13,405 nucleotides of DNA, from assembly GCA_964388275.1 (NCBI GenBank), contig CAYLZD010000063.1, positions 1-13,405 of the forward strand, given 5' to 3'. Below, one piece after another: positions 1 through 6,298 of this stretch. The translations under genes were made by a program, and so were the position numbers. Below the pieces are notes generated by a model, which saw only the letters and a program-made list of their open reading frames with translations, searched no databases and was not told the origin of the DNA. How positions within the stretch are numbered: position 1 is the stretch's first letter; each line of letters starts with the position of its first letter. This stretch comes from JARYLZ01 sp964388275. Its GTDB lineage: Bacteria > Bacteroidota > Ignavibacteria > SZUA-365.

Positions 1-2
1 GA

Positions 3-110
3 AAGCTGAATAACGAATTCGGCATGCGGAACAGCAAGGCTCGAAGGAGGCTGTTCCATGAACACGGTTTATTCGCGTCGCTGACGGTGAAGATCGATGC
101 CGCGTACTGA
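3..110 (+). CDS. possible 3' end of a CDS cut by the window edge
   Basis: A reading frame is open from the first bases of the window to a TGA at 108-110. It gives 35 residues, including the stretch MRNSKARRRLFHEHGLF. The piece is basic and ends before the 21-bp repeat array begins. I do not recognise a family. Without upstream sequence it could equally be a chance open frame, so no function is proposed. Confidence 0.2.
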   Translation, partial: KLNNEFGMRNSKARRRLFHEHGLFASLTVKIDAAY

Positions 111-156
111 TCCAGAGTGCTTGCCATACGTTTCCTCATCGAGCCGCGGGCTTTTT

Positions 157-1285
157 AAGTGTGTTGACGGGCATCGCGCGTCCATTAACGTGCTTTGTAC
201 GCGCGCCAACTGACTATTCACTCGCGTCATCGGGCTCCGCACTCGCGTCATCGGGTTCCGCACTCGCGTAAATGGGCGTGGCACACCTGTCAACGGGCTC
301 TGCGCTCGCGTCAACGGACTCTGCACTCGCGTCAACGGGCCCTGCGCTTGCGTAAACGGGCTCTGCGCTCGCGTCAGCGGAACCTGCGCTCGCGTCAGCG
401 GACTCTGCACTCGCGTCAGCGGGCCCTGCGCTCGCGTGAACGGGTTCTGCGCTCGCTTCAACGGGCTCTGCGCTCGCGTGAACGGGCCCTCCGCTCGCGT
501 TAGCGGGCTCTGCGCTCGCGTGATCGGGCTCTGCGCTCGCGTGAACGGGCTCTGCGCTCGCGTGAACGGGCTCTGCGCTCGCGTGAACGGGCTCTGCGCT
601 NNNNNNNNNNNNNNNNNNNNNNNNNNNNNNNNNNNNNNNNNNNNNNNNNNNNNNNNNNNNNNNNNNNNNNNNNNNNNNNNNNNNNNNNNNNNNNNNNNNN
701 CGCGTAAACGGGCTCTGCGCTCGCGTCAGCGGGCCCTGCTCTCGCGTCAGCCGGCCCTGCTCTCGCGTCAGCGGGCTTTGCACGCGCGTTAACGGGCTTT
801 GCACGCGCGTTAACGGGCTTTGCACGCGCGTTAACGGGCTCTGCAAGTTCAGTCAGCATGCTTGTAAATTCGGCCGGGAACTATGCGAGTTCGGTCAGAC
901 ACCTTGCGCTCCGGTTGAGCTTCCTCGTAAGTTCGGTCACATCGTTTTCGAGTTGAGAGACATGTTCAGCTCATCTTGCAGCAATCATGCTATGTCAGTC
1001 AGCATGGCATGACAAGCGGTCACCGGCTTTACATGTTCGGTCACGGACTTGCGCAGTTCGGTCGGCAGGCTTGCAAGTTCATTCACGGTCTTGTGCAGTT
1101 CGGTCAGCATGCTTTCATGTTCAGTCACTGTTTTTACAAGTTCGGTCGGCATGCTTTCAGGTTCAGTCACTGTTTTTACAAGTTCGGTCAGCATGCTTGC
1201 AAGTCCTGACAGCATCCTTCCGAGTCCGGTCAGCATCTTATGCAGACGCGTCAGAAGAGATGCACGACGTGTCAGCAAAGTATCC
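157..1285. repeat. large 21-bp tandem repeat array (minisatellite), interrupted by an assembly gap
   Basis: Units of 21 bp follow one another almost without indels. At 220-597 there are 18 units in exact register, typically beginning GCTCGCGT and ending GGGCTCTGC. The three units at 535-597, next to the gap, are identical. After the gap about seven more GC-rich units run to about 844, including near-identical units at 782-844. From 845 to 1285 the same 21-bp period continues in a diverged, more AT-rich family built on TTCGGTCAGCATGCTT. Within it, 1097-1201 alternates between a CAGCATGCTT type and a CACTGTTTTTACA type, a 42-bp higher-order period. Homogeneous units lie in the centre and diverged ones at the edges, as expected for an array expanding from within. 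Since 21 is a multiple of 3, several frames on both strands stay open automatically. Confidence 0.93.
601..700. other. assembly gap (100 N) inside the repeat array
   Basis: Exactly 100 undetermined bases lie within identical 21-bp units. This is the conventional placeholder for a scaffold gap of unknown length, so the true copy number of the array and the reading-frame relation across it are unknown. Confidence 0.97.
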
Positions 1286-1342
1286 CAACGTCGCGTTCGT
1301 TTCGGTCGTTTCGCCAACCTGTTTCGGCCTGTCTTGCAAAAC

Positions 1343-1434
1343 GGGCGGTTTGAACCGAATTCACGGGGCGAATCCCTCCGAAGTCCGTGGGCGGTTTAAT
1401 CCGAAATCGATGGGCGGTTAGGACCGAATTACGC
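1343..1434. repeat. short tandem repeat of 22-24 bp, four units
   Basis: Four imperfect units begin at 1343, 1365, 1389 and 1412. Three of them start GGGCGGTT, and all carry CCGAA at a similar offset, for example GGGCGGTTTGAACCGAATTC at the first. They lie just beyond the 21-bp array but differ from it in sequence and period. Confidence 0.7.
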
Positions 1435-1749
1435 GCCTTCAGACGATTATCCACAGGGAACCTCTAAGAACCATGAATCAAGGCCGTAAATTCATTCCGC
1501 TGCACCATCGCACTGTCAGCTAGTGGAGATTCGACGATATTCGACCTGTTTTCTTGCTTTCGTTGACGCCCGGACTTCGGTTCTGGTGATCGTCTTCGTC
1601 GCTCACCCGGTCAAATCACCGATTATCTCAGTGTTTTATGTCGCCTCAAGCACTGCTGGCAAGGAATCCCATTCTCTTCATATTGTCGGCGATGTTCTTC
1701 ATGCCGATGGCAACTCCGGCATCTTCATTCTTATCGAGCAGGATCCCGG
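1435..1749. other. stretch without a supported gene
   Basis: I see no intact gene here. The minus strand is the downstream continuation of the IS5-like fragment at 1750-1971 and shows short open stretches broken by stops in all frames, with no recognisable catalytic motif. A long plus-strand frame over 1523-1891 is the antisense of that remnant and has no recognisable domain. Confidence 0.5.
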
Positions 1750-1971
1750 TCACCATGCTGTCACGAGCTTGTTCCGGAATTCCCGGATTTTCTTCTCGTC
1801 GGGGACGGCGTCGTTGATGCGAAGTCCAAGTAAACGCTGGAGCGAGAGACGATCAAGTATCATGAACTTGGTCTTGCCGTCTGCCAGATAATTGATGCTT
1901 TGCAGGATCGGAATCTTGAACATCATGTTGCGGATGAATCCGTTGAGGATTACCTCTACCACAAGAGCCAT
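1750..1971 (-). pseudogene. IS5-like transposase N-terminal remnant
   Basis: The 73-residue minus-strand frame contains MFKIPILQSINYLAD, then LDRLSLQRLLGL and PDEKKIREFRNKL. This order and spacing match the N-terminal DUF772-type region of IS5-family transposases, where members commonly read like FKILVLQ...LSD, DRLSF.RFLGL and PD..TI..FR..L. In the intact family this region precedes the DDE catalytic core that cuts and joins the element ends. Here the frame stops right after the FRNKL motif, and no DDE core is recognisable in 1500-1750. No terminal inverted repeats were found around it. It is therefore a dead fragment of an old insertion. The assignment rests on motif memory, not a search. 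Confidence 0.55.
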
Positions 1972-2118
1972 TCTGTGATCATCGAACTGCCGGTAACATT
2001 ACAGAAGGCAGTTCTTGCCTCCGCTGACATGCGCGTCAACCTGCCTCGCTCCGCTCGCAGTTTACGCGCGTTCCGTCAGGCGGAGGGACTCCGATAAGGA
2101 TTCCGCGGTGCGGCCGTG

Positions 2119-2538
2119 TTACGGTAGCAACTCGAGCGCGGTTCTTCCAGCGCCTCGCAAAGGGCGCGGGTTCCGAGTGATGTTCGATGCTCGGCGATCA
2201 TCGATCGTCGTGTTTCTCGTGAAACGCGTTCGGCCCCGGGTCCAGAATCGATGAAAGTTATTATGGAGCTCCACGATCATTTCCGTCTTCGCCGGACTCT
2301 GTTCGATATTCTCAAGTTTCCTGCGCAATTGCTTGTTATCTTCGATTAATGACTGACGACTCCTTTGTTTTGGACCCCGATTCGTTTTCAGCAGTGTTCC
2401 ATCATTGACCTGAAGAAACGCGCCAGGGTCACGTGGCCTTCCTGCCGCATGGCGGCATCCGTTTAGACGATCTTGATCTTGCAGGCCGCGGTATGATTCC
2501 GTCTCTTCCGCCCGGGCAGGACCTCCGGATCGGCGGCG
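2119..2538 (-). pseudogene. coding-like remnant with a short coiled coil, family unknown
   Basis: One minus-strand frame is open for about 139 codons between stops but has no ATG; the only near start is a TTG at 2328. The central part looks protein-like: FLQVNDGTLLKTNRG is followed by a charged amphipathic stretch, SLIEDNKQLRRKLENIEQ, that would form a short coiled coil. The ends look random, with many Arg and Pro. It lies close to the IS5-like fragment and may be debris of another mobile gene. I do not recognise the family, and a chance open frame is possible. Confidence 0.22.
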
Positions 2539-2540
2539 TC

Positions 2541-2593
2541 ACCCCAGTGACTTGGCCGGTCGGCCTTCGGCCTCCCTCCCGCGTCACCGGGGT
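2541..2593. repeat. imperfect inverted repeat with nested hairpin at the left direct repeat
   Basis: ACCCCAGTGAC at 2541-2551 is complementary to GTCACCGGGGT at 2583-2593 with one mismatch in 11. Between them, GGCC-TTC-GGCC at 2562-2572 forms a nested stem. The right arm lies inside the left 42-bp direct repeat (2568-2609); the second copy of that repeat lacks the partner arm. Confidence 0.6.
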
Positions 2594-2609
2594 CTGGGGG
2601 ATGTTATTT
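2568..2609 (+). repeat. 42-bp direct repeat, left copy
   Basis: It begins CGGCCTCCCTCCCGCGTCAC and ends GGGGGATGTTATTT. It matches 3064-3105 at 41 of 42 positions (C versus A at the eighth base after CGGCCT-type start). It abuts the left terminal inverted repeat of the 454-bp element directly. Confidence 0.92.
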
Positions 2610-2709
2610 CCTGACTTCGCCATTGCAGCACCTGCTTAATATTGCCGGCCTACAGATCATACGCAGCGAAAAACGAGGAATAAGCTCATCGCACAGGTAA
2701 ATCAGACCT

Positions 2710-2855
2710 GTGAAAAATTGCGTCATAAAAACAGTGGAGCGAGCGGCCGCGGATTCGGCTGTCTGAGTCCCGGCACGACATTGTTTTTCCGTCGTGCCGG
2801 GACGAGTTTCGAATCCGCAGCGAGCGGAACGTCGTTTTTTGACGCTATTTTTCAC
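2710..2855. repeat. 146-bp imperfect palindrome
   Basis: The centre is a perfect 13-bp stem, GTCCCGGCACGAC at 2767-2779 pairing with 2791-2803 around an 11-nt loop. Outside it, GCGGATTCG at 2749-2757 pairs with CGAATCCGC at 2810-2818. At the ends GTGAAAAAT-GCGTCA (2710-2725) pairs with TGACGC-ATTTTTCAC (2840-2855). Transcribed from either strand it would fold into one long interrupted hairpin. No U-tract follows the central stem, so it does not look like a simple terminator. Confidence 0.85.
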
Positions 2856-2874
2856 CAGTCTTGATTTTTCTTTG

Positions 2875-2906
2875 GTACTTTCTTTTCATCAAGGAAAAGA
2901 AAGTAC
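2875..2906. repeat. perfect 13-bp hairpin with 6-nt loop
   Basis: GTACTTTCTTTTC (2875-2887) and GAAAAGAAAGTAC (2894-2906) are exact reverse complements around ATCAAG. The purine/pyrimidine segregation of the arms is striking. Hairpins built around a GGTACTTTC-like arm recall dispersed intergenic repeats seen in many bacterial genomes, but I cannot confirm copies elsewhere from this window. Confidence 0.85.
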
Positions 2907-3063
2907 ATATCCGAAATGTAGACATCACCCGCGGCGCTCTCATTTCAAGCGGGAAACCATACTCTCGACCTACGTGCAGCACCCAGGCTACGTGGAATAT
3001 CTTTGTAACTCCTTCTAAATGACGGCACTCTATAAGCAGTACGCTTCCCTTGGCGAAGTCAGG

Positions 3064-3105
3064 CGGCCTCACTCCCGCGTCACCGGGGTCTGGGGGATGT
3101 TATTT
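3064..3105 (+). repeat. 42-bp direct repeat, right copy
   Basis: It begins CGGCCTCACTCCCGCGTCAC and ends GGGGGATGTTATTT, 41 of 42 identical to 2568-2609, and starts at the base following the right terminal inverted repeat. Similarity to the left copy ends at 3105. Confidence 0.92.
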
Positions 3106-3207
3106 GTCTGAAACATTGGTCGCTACCCTCCCTCGCCCTTCAAAGTGAGTTTAATTACAGGGCGGAGTTTTGTCTCATCAATATCGGCAGGAAGGGCTTT
3201 TCTCACG

Positions 3208-3318
3208 ATGAAAGTTGTGGACTTTATCGACGATATCGGGGATTTCATTATTTTCAAGTCGGGTATAGTCACGGTTTTGCGCGCCTCTTCCCTGTCCCGA
3301 AGTGAAGATCCAAAGTAA
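3208..3318 (+). CDS. possible 36-codon leader ORF overlapping the histidine kinase start
   Basis: ATG at 3208 opens a 36-residue frame (beginning MKVVDFIDDIGDFIIF) that ends with TAA at 3316-3318, 17 nt inside the kinase gene. An AGGAAGG purine run at 3189-3195 lies upstream at a rather long 12-nt spacing. The kinase starts with GTG at 3302 and has no Shine-Dalgarno of its own, so ribosomes finishing this ORF could reinitiate there (translational coupling). The peptide matches no family known to me. It may be only a chance ORF. Confidence 0.3.
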   Translation: MKVVDFIDDIGDFIIFKSGIVTVLRASSLSRSEDPK

Positions 3319-5254
3319 ACTGCAGTTGTTTTTCGTCGTTCTCGGTCTGGTTTCGATCGGGATCACGGGCTGGCTGACCTTCATCACGGCGCGATCGGCT
3401 CTCGAAAAGACGACTTTCGAGCGATTGACTTCCATACGGGAAGCGAAGAAGTCGCAGATCGAACAGTGGTTCCGTCAGCGCAGGCTCCTCGTTGCGGACA
3501 TATCGGAAGGCGGATCGACCAGCGCCGTCCTGGAATTGAACTCGGGCGGCGCCAATGGAAAGACTATGAAGAAAGCCGTTGAGAGCTTCGAGACCGATTG
3601 CTGGAAGTACATACACAGGCACGATTTCAGCGCCATCCTCCTGTTGGATCGCCACGCCGGAAGGATTATATGCGGGATTTTCGATTCCACGGAATTCGGA
3701 AGCTCTATCGGCCGGGCGCCGTTCCGATCCGCTCAACTCGAACTCGCCGTTCGTCGCGCCGTGGAAAGGGAAGCCTTGGACACCTGCACCGTCTTGGATT
3801 TTTCTCCGACGCGCGGTATGCACGGAATACCGGTCGCATTGCTCGCCATGCCCTTGCGATCCGACGGGGTAGTGACGGCCGTCCTGGTCGCGGCGATCTC
3901 GATACGACATCTGAACTCGATGATGACCTCGGGCAGCAACTGGCATGAAGAGGGTCTCGGCGAAAGCGGCGAGACTTACATTGTGGGTGAAGATTCCCTC
4001 ATGCGCAACGACTCCCGCTTCTTCGTTCAGGAGCCCGAGCGGTATTTCCGGATGCTTCGAGCGATGAGAACGGATACCGGGACAATAGCGCTCATCCGAC
4101 AACGCTCTTCCACCGTTCTCCTGCAGAAGGTGAGCACCGAATCCTCGGTCGAGGCTTTGAACGGAATTTCCGGCGCCAGAGTGATTGAAGACTACCGCGG
4201 CGTACAGGTGATAAGCGCCTTCTCATCGCTGCAAATCCCCGGCGTGAACTGGGTGATCCTGGCGGAAATCGACACCGAGGAAGCCTTCAGATCCATAGTC
4301 GCTCTGCGCGAGCGCCTGGTGCTTTTCGGTTTGGCCACGCTTCTCGCCGGACTGGTAGTAGCGGTGGCAGTGGCCCGAAGTCTCTCACGTCCGATACTCA
4401 GACTCGCATCCGCTGCCGAGAAATTCGGAGCGGGACAGTTAGGCAGCCGCGCAACCGTGGAATCCCGTGACGAATTCGGGATGCTGGCAAACACATTCAA
4501 TTCCATGGCCGATCGGATTTCCCGCAATACTACCGTATTGGAAAGCGAAATAGCGGAGAGGAGGAAAACCGAAGCAGAACTGACTTCTTCCCGCGAATCC
4601 CTGAGGAAGCTGTCAGGGCATCTGGTCTCGGTGCGAGAGGAAGAGAGGAAAGCCGTAGCCAGGGACATGCACGACGAACTTGGTCAGTCCCTTACGACTC
4701 TGAAGCTGGAACTGCGGCTGTTAAAGGACGGTCTGGGAGAAAACGCCGGTGACGCCAACGAACGTGTCACGGTAATGGCTCGGATAATAGACTCCACACT
4801 TCAGACTGTCAAGAGGATGATCACCGATCTCCGGCCGCGCCTTCTTGACGATCTCGGGTTGCCCGCTGCAATAGACTGGCAGGCATCGGATTTTTCGCGC
4901 AGGACCGGAATCCCGTGCAGAACCCGAATTCATCCCAGCGACTTCGAGCTGGATGCCGGCCTGTCCGTCGAGATTTTCAGAATCATACAGGAAGCATTGA
5001 CGAACGCTGCCAGGCACTCGGGAGCCTCGGAGGTTGTAATCCATTTGGAGCGCGACGCGGGCGCGATCTGCCTCGAAGTAAGCGACAACGGACGGGGCAT
5101 GCACCTTTCGGCCGCAGAGAATCCCGAATCGTTCGGACTTCTCGGCATACGCGAAAGGACTTCCCGTTTGGGTGGCACCGTCGCCATCGACGCCGCGCCC
5201 GGAAAAGGCACAAGATTGAGAGTTTCAATTCCTTACACTGGAGAGACCGGATGA
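3302..5254 (+). CDS. membrane sensor histidine kinase (Cache-like sensor, HAMP, HisKA_3, HATPase_c)
   Basis: This 650-residue sensor kinase autophosphorylates on a histidine in response to an extracytoplasmic signal and passes the phosphate to the regulator encoded next. A transmembrane helix lies at about residues 8-28 and a second at 339-361, enclosing a periplasmic region of about 300 residues. That region contains SGETYIVGEDSLMRND near 221-236, a motif common in double-Cache sensors. A HAMP domain follows (about 358-412), then a coiled coil. The HisKA_3 box EERKAVARDMHDELGQ has the phospho-acceptor His at residue 457. The ATPase domain shows an N box (EALTNAARHS, from 564), a G1 box (EVSDNGRGM, 592-600) and a G2-type GLLGIRER. 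The GTG start is the only start candidate between the in-frame TAG at 3266-3268 and the first membrane helix. The gene overlaps the regulator gene by ATGA. The ligand is unknown. Confidence 0.93.
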   Translation: MKIQSKLQLFFVVLGLVSIGITGWLTFITARSALEKTTFERLTSIREAKKSQIEQWFRQRRLLVADISEGGSTSAVLELNSGGANGKTMKKAVESFETDCWKYIHRHDFSAILLLDRHAGRIICGIFDSTEFGSSIGRAPFRSAQLELAVRRAVEREALDTCTVLDFSPTRGMHGIPVALLAMPLRSDGVVTAVLVAAISIRHLNSMMTSGSNWHEEGLGESGETYIVGEDSLMRNDSRFFVQEPERYFRMLRAMRTDTGTIALIRQRSSTVLLQKVSTESSVEALNGISGARVIEDYRGVQVISAFSSLQIPGVNWVILAEIDTEEAFRSIVALRERLVLFGLATLLAGLVVAVAVARSLSRPILRLASAAEKFGAGQLGSRATVESRDEFGMLANTFNSMADRISRNTTVLESEIAERRKTEAELTSSRESLRKLSGHLVSVREEERKAVARDMHDELGQSLTTLKLELRLLKDGLGENAGDANERVTVMARIIDSTLQTVKRMITDLRPRLLDDLGLPAAIDWQASDFSRRTGIPCRTRIHPSDFELDAGLSVEIFRIIQEALTNAARHSGASEVVIHLERDAGAICLEVSDNGRGMHLSAAENPESFGLLGIRERTSRLGGTVAIDAAPGKGTRLRVSIPYTGETG

Positions 5255-5883
5255 TACGCGTTCTTCTCGCCGACGACCACCAGATGTTCCGCGAAGGGCT
5301 CAAGAGGATCCTATCATCATGCTCGGATATTTCAATAGCGGCCGAAACCGGGAACGGGACCGAAGCAGTAAGAATGGCGGAGACGGGACATTACGACTTG
5401 GTCGTTCTCGACATCTCCATGCCGGGTAAAAGTGGTTGGGAAGTATTGCAAGACTTCAGAAACATGAAGAATCCTCCCAAGGCGCTTGTCCTGAGCATGC
5501 ACCCCGAAGACCAGTATGCCGTTCGCATGTTCCGGGCCGGCGCTTCCGGATACGTCAGCAAGGAGAGTGCGGCGGACGAACTCATCGCGGCCATCAGGCG
5601 GGTTGCGGCGGGAGGCGTTTACGTGAGCGCGGCCACCGCCGGACTTCTGGCAGCCGCCGCGGCCGGGGATCAGACCGGTCAGCCGCATGAGAAACTGTCG
5701 AATCGTGAGTTCCAGGTGATGGAGAAGCTGGTCGCCGGAAAACCCTTGAAGGAAATCGCCGACGATCTTTTTCTCAGCGAAAAAACCGTCACGACGTATC
5801 GGGCCCGCATACTGGAGAAGCTCGAACTGAAAAACAACGTGGAATTGGCCAGATACGCGATGGAACACAAGCTTACGCAATGA
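5251..5883 (+). CDS. NarL/FixJ-family response regulator (REC + LuxR-type HTH)
   Basis: This 210-residue cytoplasmic regulator is the likely partner of the preceding kinase, with which it shares the 4-nt ATGA overlap, indicating translational coupling. The receiver domain (about 1-120) has the acidic pair D8-D9, the phospho-acceptor D54 in VVLDISMP, S82 at the Thr/Ser switch position and K104 in GYVSKES. An Ala-rich linker (about 120-140) leads to a LuxR/NarL helix-turn-helix (about 144-208), with LSNREFQVM, GKPLKEIADDLFLSEKTV and the recognition-helix segment TYRARILEKL. Such regulators dimerise on inverted hexamer-like half-sites. A matching palindrome lies at 6170-6187 before amt. The frame is open further upstream, but ATG 5251 gives the standard family N-terminus. 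Confidence 0.94.
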   Translation: MIRVLLADDHQMFREGLKRILSSCSDISIAAETGNGTEAVRMAETGHYDLVVLDISMPGKSGWEVLQDFRNMKNPPKALVLSMHPEDQYAVRMFRAGASGYVSKESAADELIAAIRRVAAGGVYVSAATAGLLAAAAAGDQTGQPHEKLSNREFQVMEKLVAGKPLKEIADDLFLSEKTVTTYRARILEKLELKNNVELARYAMEHKLTQ

Positions 5884-5888
5884 AGGCC

Positions 5889-5909
5889 GGACGAGGGACG
5901 CTGGACGAA
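5889..5909 (+). repeat. three 7-bp repeats after the response regulator
   Basis: GGACGAG, GGACGCT and GGACGAA follow one another in exact 7-bp register, starting six bases after the TGA. They share the GGACG core with the repeats at 10658 and 11474. Confidence 0.65.
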
Positions 5910-6169
5910 TGACCCGGCCTGAATAGGGTTGACCAATTGATGTAAACCTGCAACGCGGGACTCTGGATGACACGCGTGAGCATAGCCCCGGCATCGCGTC
6001 GACATTTTTCAAAAAGGCGATGCCCACCGGGATATTGATTCCCGCCCGGCGAGCCGGTTGTGTTCCCCAATAAAACACCCCTCCGTTCCTACCTGTGACT
6101 TGCCGGATTTCAGCCCGTCGCCATACCCCGGTATTTGCAATCGATTTTCCGTACACCGTATGACGCCTT

Positions 6170-6187
6170 TGTAGGGAAAGTCCTACA
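6170..6187. promoter_or_regulatory. candidate NarL-family operator upstream of amt
   Basis: TGTAGG-GAAAGT-CCTACA is a perfect 6+6 inverted repeat with a 6-nt spacer, about 110 bp before the amt ATG. The GacA/UvrY regulators, of the same NarL/FixJ class as the regulator at 5251-5883, recognise TGTAAG-N6-CTTACA, which has identical geometry and differs by one base per half-site. No second perfect copy was seen in the window. Confidence 0.45.
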
Positions 6188-6286
6188 CGAATATCAGCGT
6201 AATACGACAGTGATATCCTGTCCTTGCGCATTACTATTGGATTGTCCTCCGCTACCCGGCGGAATGCATCATCCGTAATTCAATTC

Positions 6287-6292
6287 AAGGAG
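6287..6292 (+). promoter_or_regulatory. ribosome binding site that fixes the amt start
   Basis: AAGGAG lies six bases before ATG 6299. The frame is open upstream to 6224, but the extra residues (RITIGLSSATRRN and onward) are not membrane-like and have no such site, so 6299 is preferred. Confidence 0.8.
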
Positions 6293-6298
6293 CCATCG

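Larger units (their letters stand above)
69..1317 (-). pseudogene. broken heptad-repeat reading frame covering the 21-bp array
   Basis: Read on the minus strand, each 21-bp unit gives seven residues. From 1317 down to 985 the frame encodes heptads such as MLTELVK and TVTEHES, with Leu/Val at spacings that would suit a coiled coil. Nearer the gap the same frame gives PLTRVQS units, and beyond the gap it ends as PLTRVQS/PMTRVRS heptads with a unique tail before a stop at 69-71. The frame is not continuous: a TGA falls at 985-987, a 1-nt shift lies between about 950 and 992, a TAG follows in the shifted frame, and a second 1-nt shift at about 844 restores the original frame. There is no ATG start near the upstream end, only a TTG at 1317. 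It may be a decayed heptad-repeat gene, or non-coding DNA whose periodicity keeps frames open. I cannot decide between them. Confidence 0.25.
2610..3063. mobile_element. 454-bp apparently non-coding element with terminal inverted repeats (MITE-like)
   Basis: The left end CCTGACTTCGCCA (2610-2622) is the exact reverse complement of the right end (3051-3063). The similarity continues more loosely inwards: CTGCTTA and TGCCG occur in the same order from both ends. The element fills exactly the space between two 42-bp direct repeats, and similarity between the two flanks stops at its borders. Inside are a 146-bp imperfect palindrome (2710-2855) and a perfect 13-bp hairpin (2875-2906). No frame inside resembles a transposase. 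Terminal inverted repeats, small size and lack of coding capacity fit a MITE-like non-autonomous element. However, a 42-bp flank is far longer than normal target-site duplications, so a tandem repeat of a 496-bp unit truncated after 42 bp is an alternative. Confidence 0.55.
5910..6298. other. non-coding region between the response regulator and amt
   Basis: No gene is supported here. It should contain the amt promoter. I see the 18-bp palindrome at 6170-6187 and the amt ribosome binding site, but no promoter match good enough to place. A TTGCAA at 6136 followed 18 bp later by TATGAC is a weak candidate; if real, the palindrome would lie next to its start site. No convincing terminator follows the response regulator. 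Confidence 0.6.

Noticed and set aside
195..503. Plus-strand Arg-rich open frame (repeated RALRSRQ units)
   Set aside because: It is a by-product of the 21-bp period, which keeps several frames open on both strands. It has no unique start region, ribosome binding site or domain.
220..844. CRISPR array
   Set aside because: Units abut directly every 21 bp with no variable spacers between conserved repeats, and no cas gene is near.
976..1421. Plus-strand frames over the diverged half of the array
   Set aside because: They are antisense to the heptad register and open only through the periodicity; the Phe/His-rich products match nothing known.
2568..3105. 42-bp direct repeats as attL/attR of an integrated element
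   Set aside because: The enclosed 454 bp has no integrase or cargo and the repeats do not lie in a tRNA gene; an inverted-repeat element explains the ends better.
3269..4102. Long minus-strand frame opposite the sensor kinase
   Set aside because: It is the antisense shadow of a well-supported kinase gene, with no recognisable domain.
5332..6231. 299-codon minus-strand frame over the response regulator and the amt upstream region
   Set aside because: It mostly overlaps the response regulator, has no domain or ribosome binding site, and contains Arg-rich low-information sequence.
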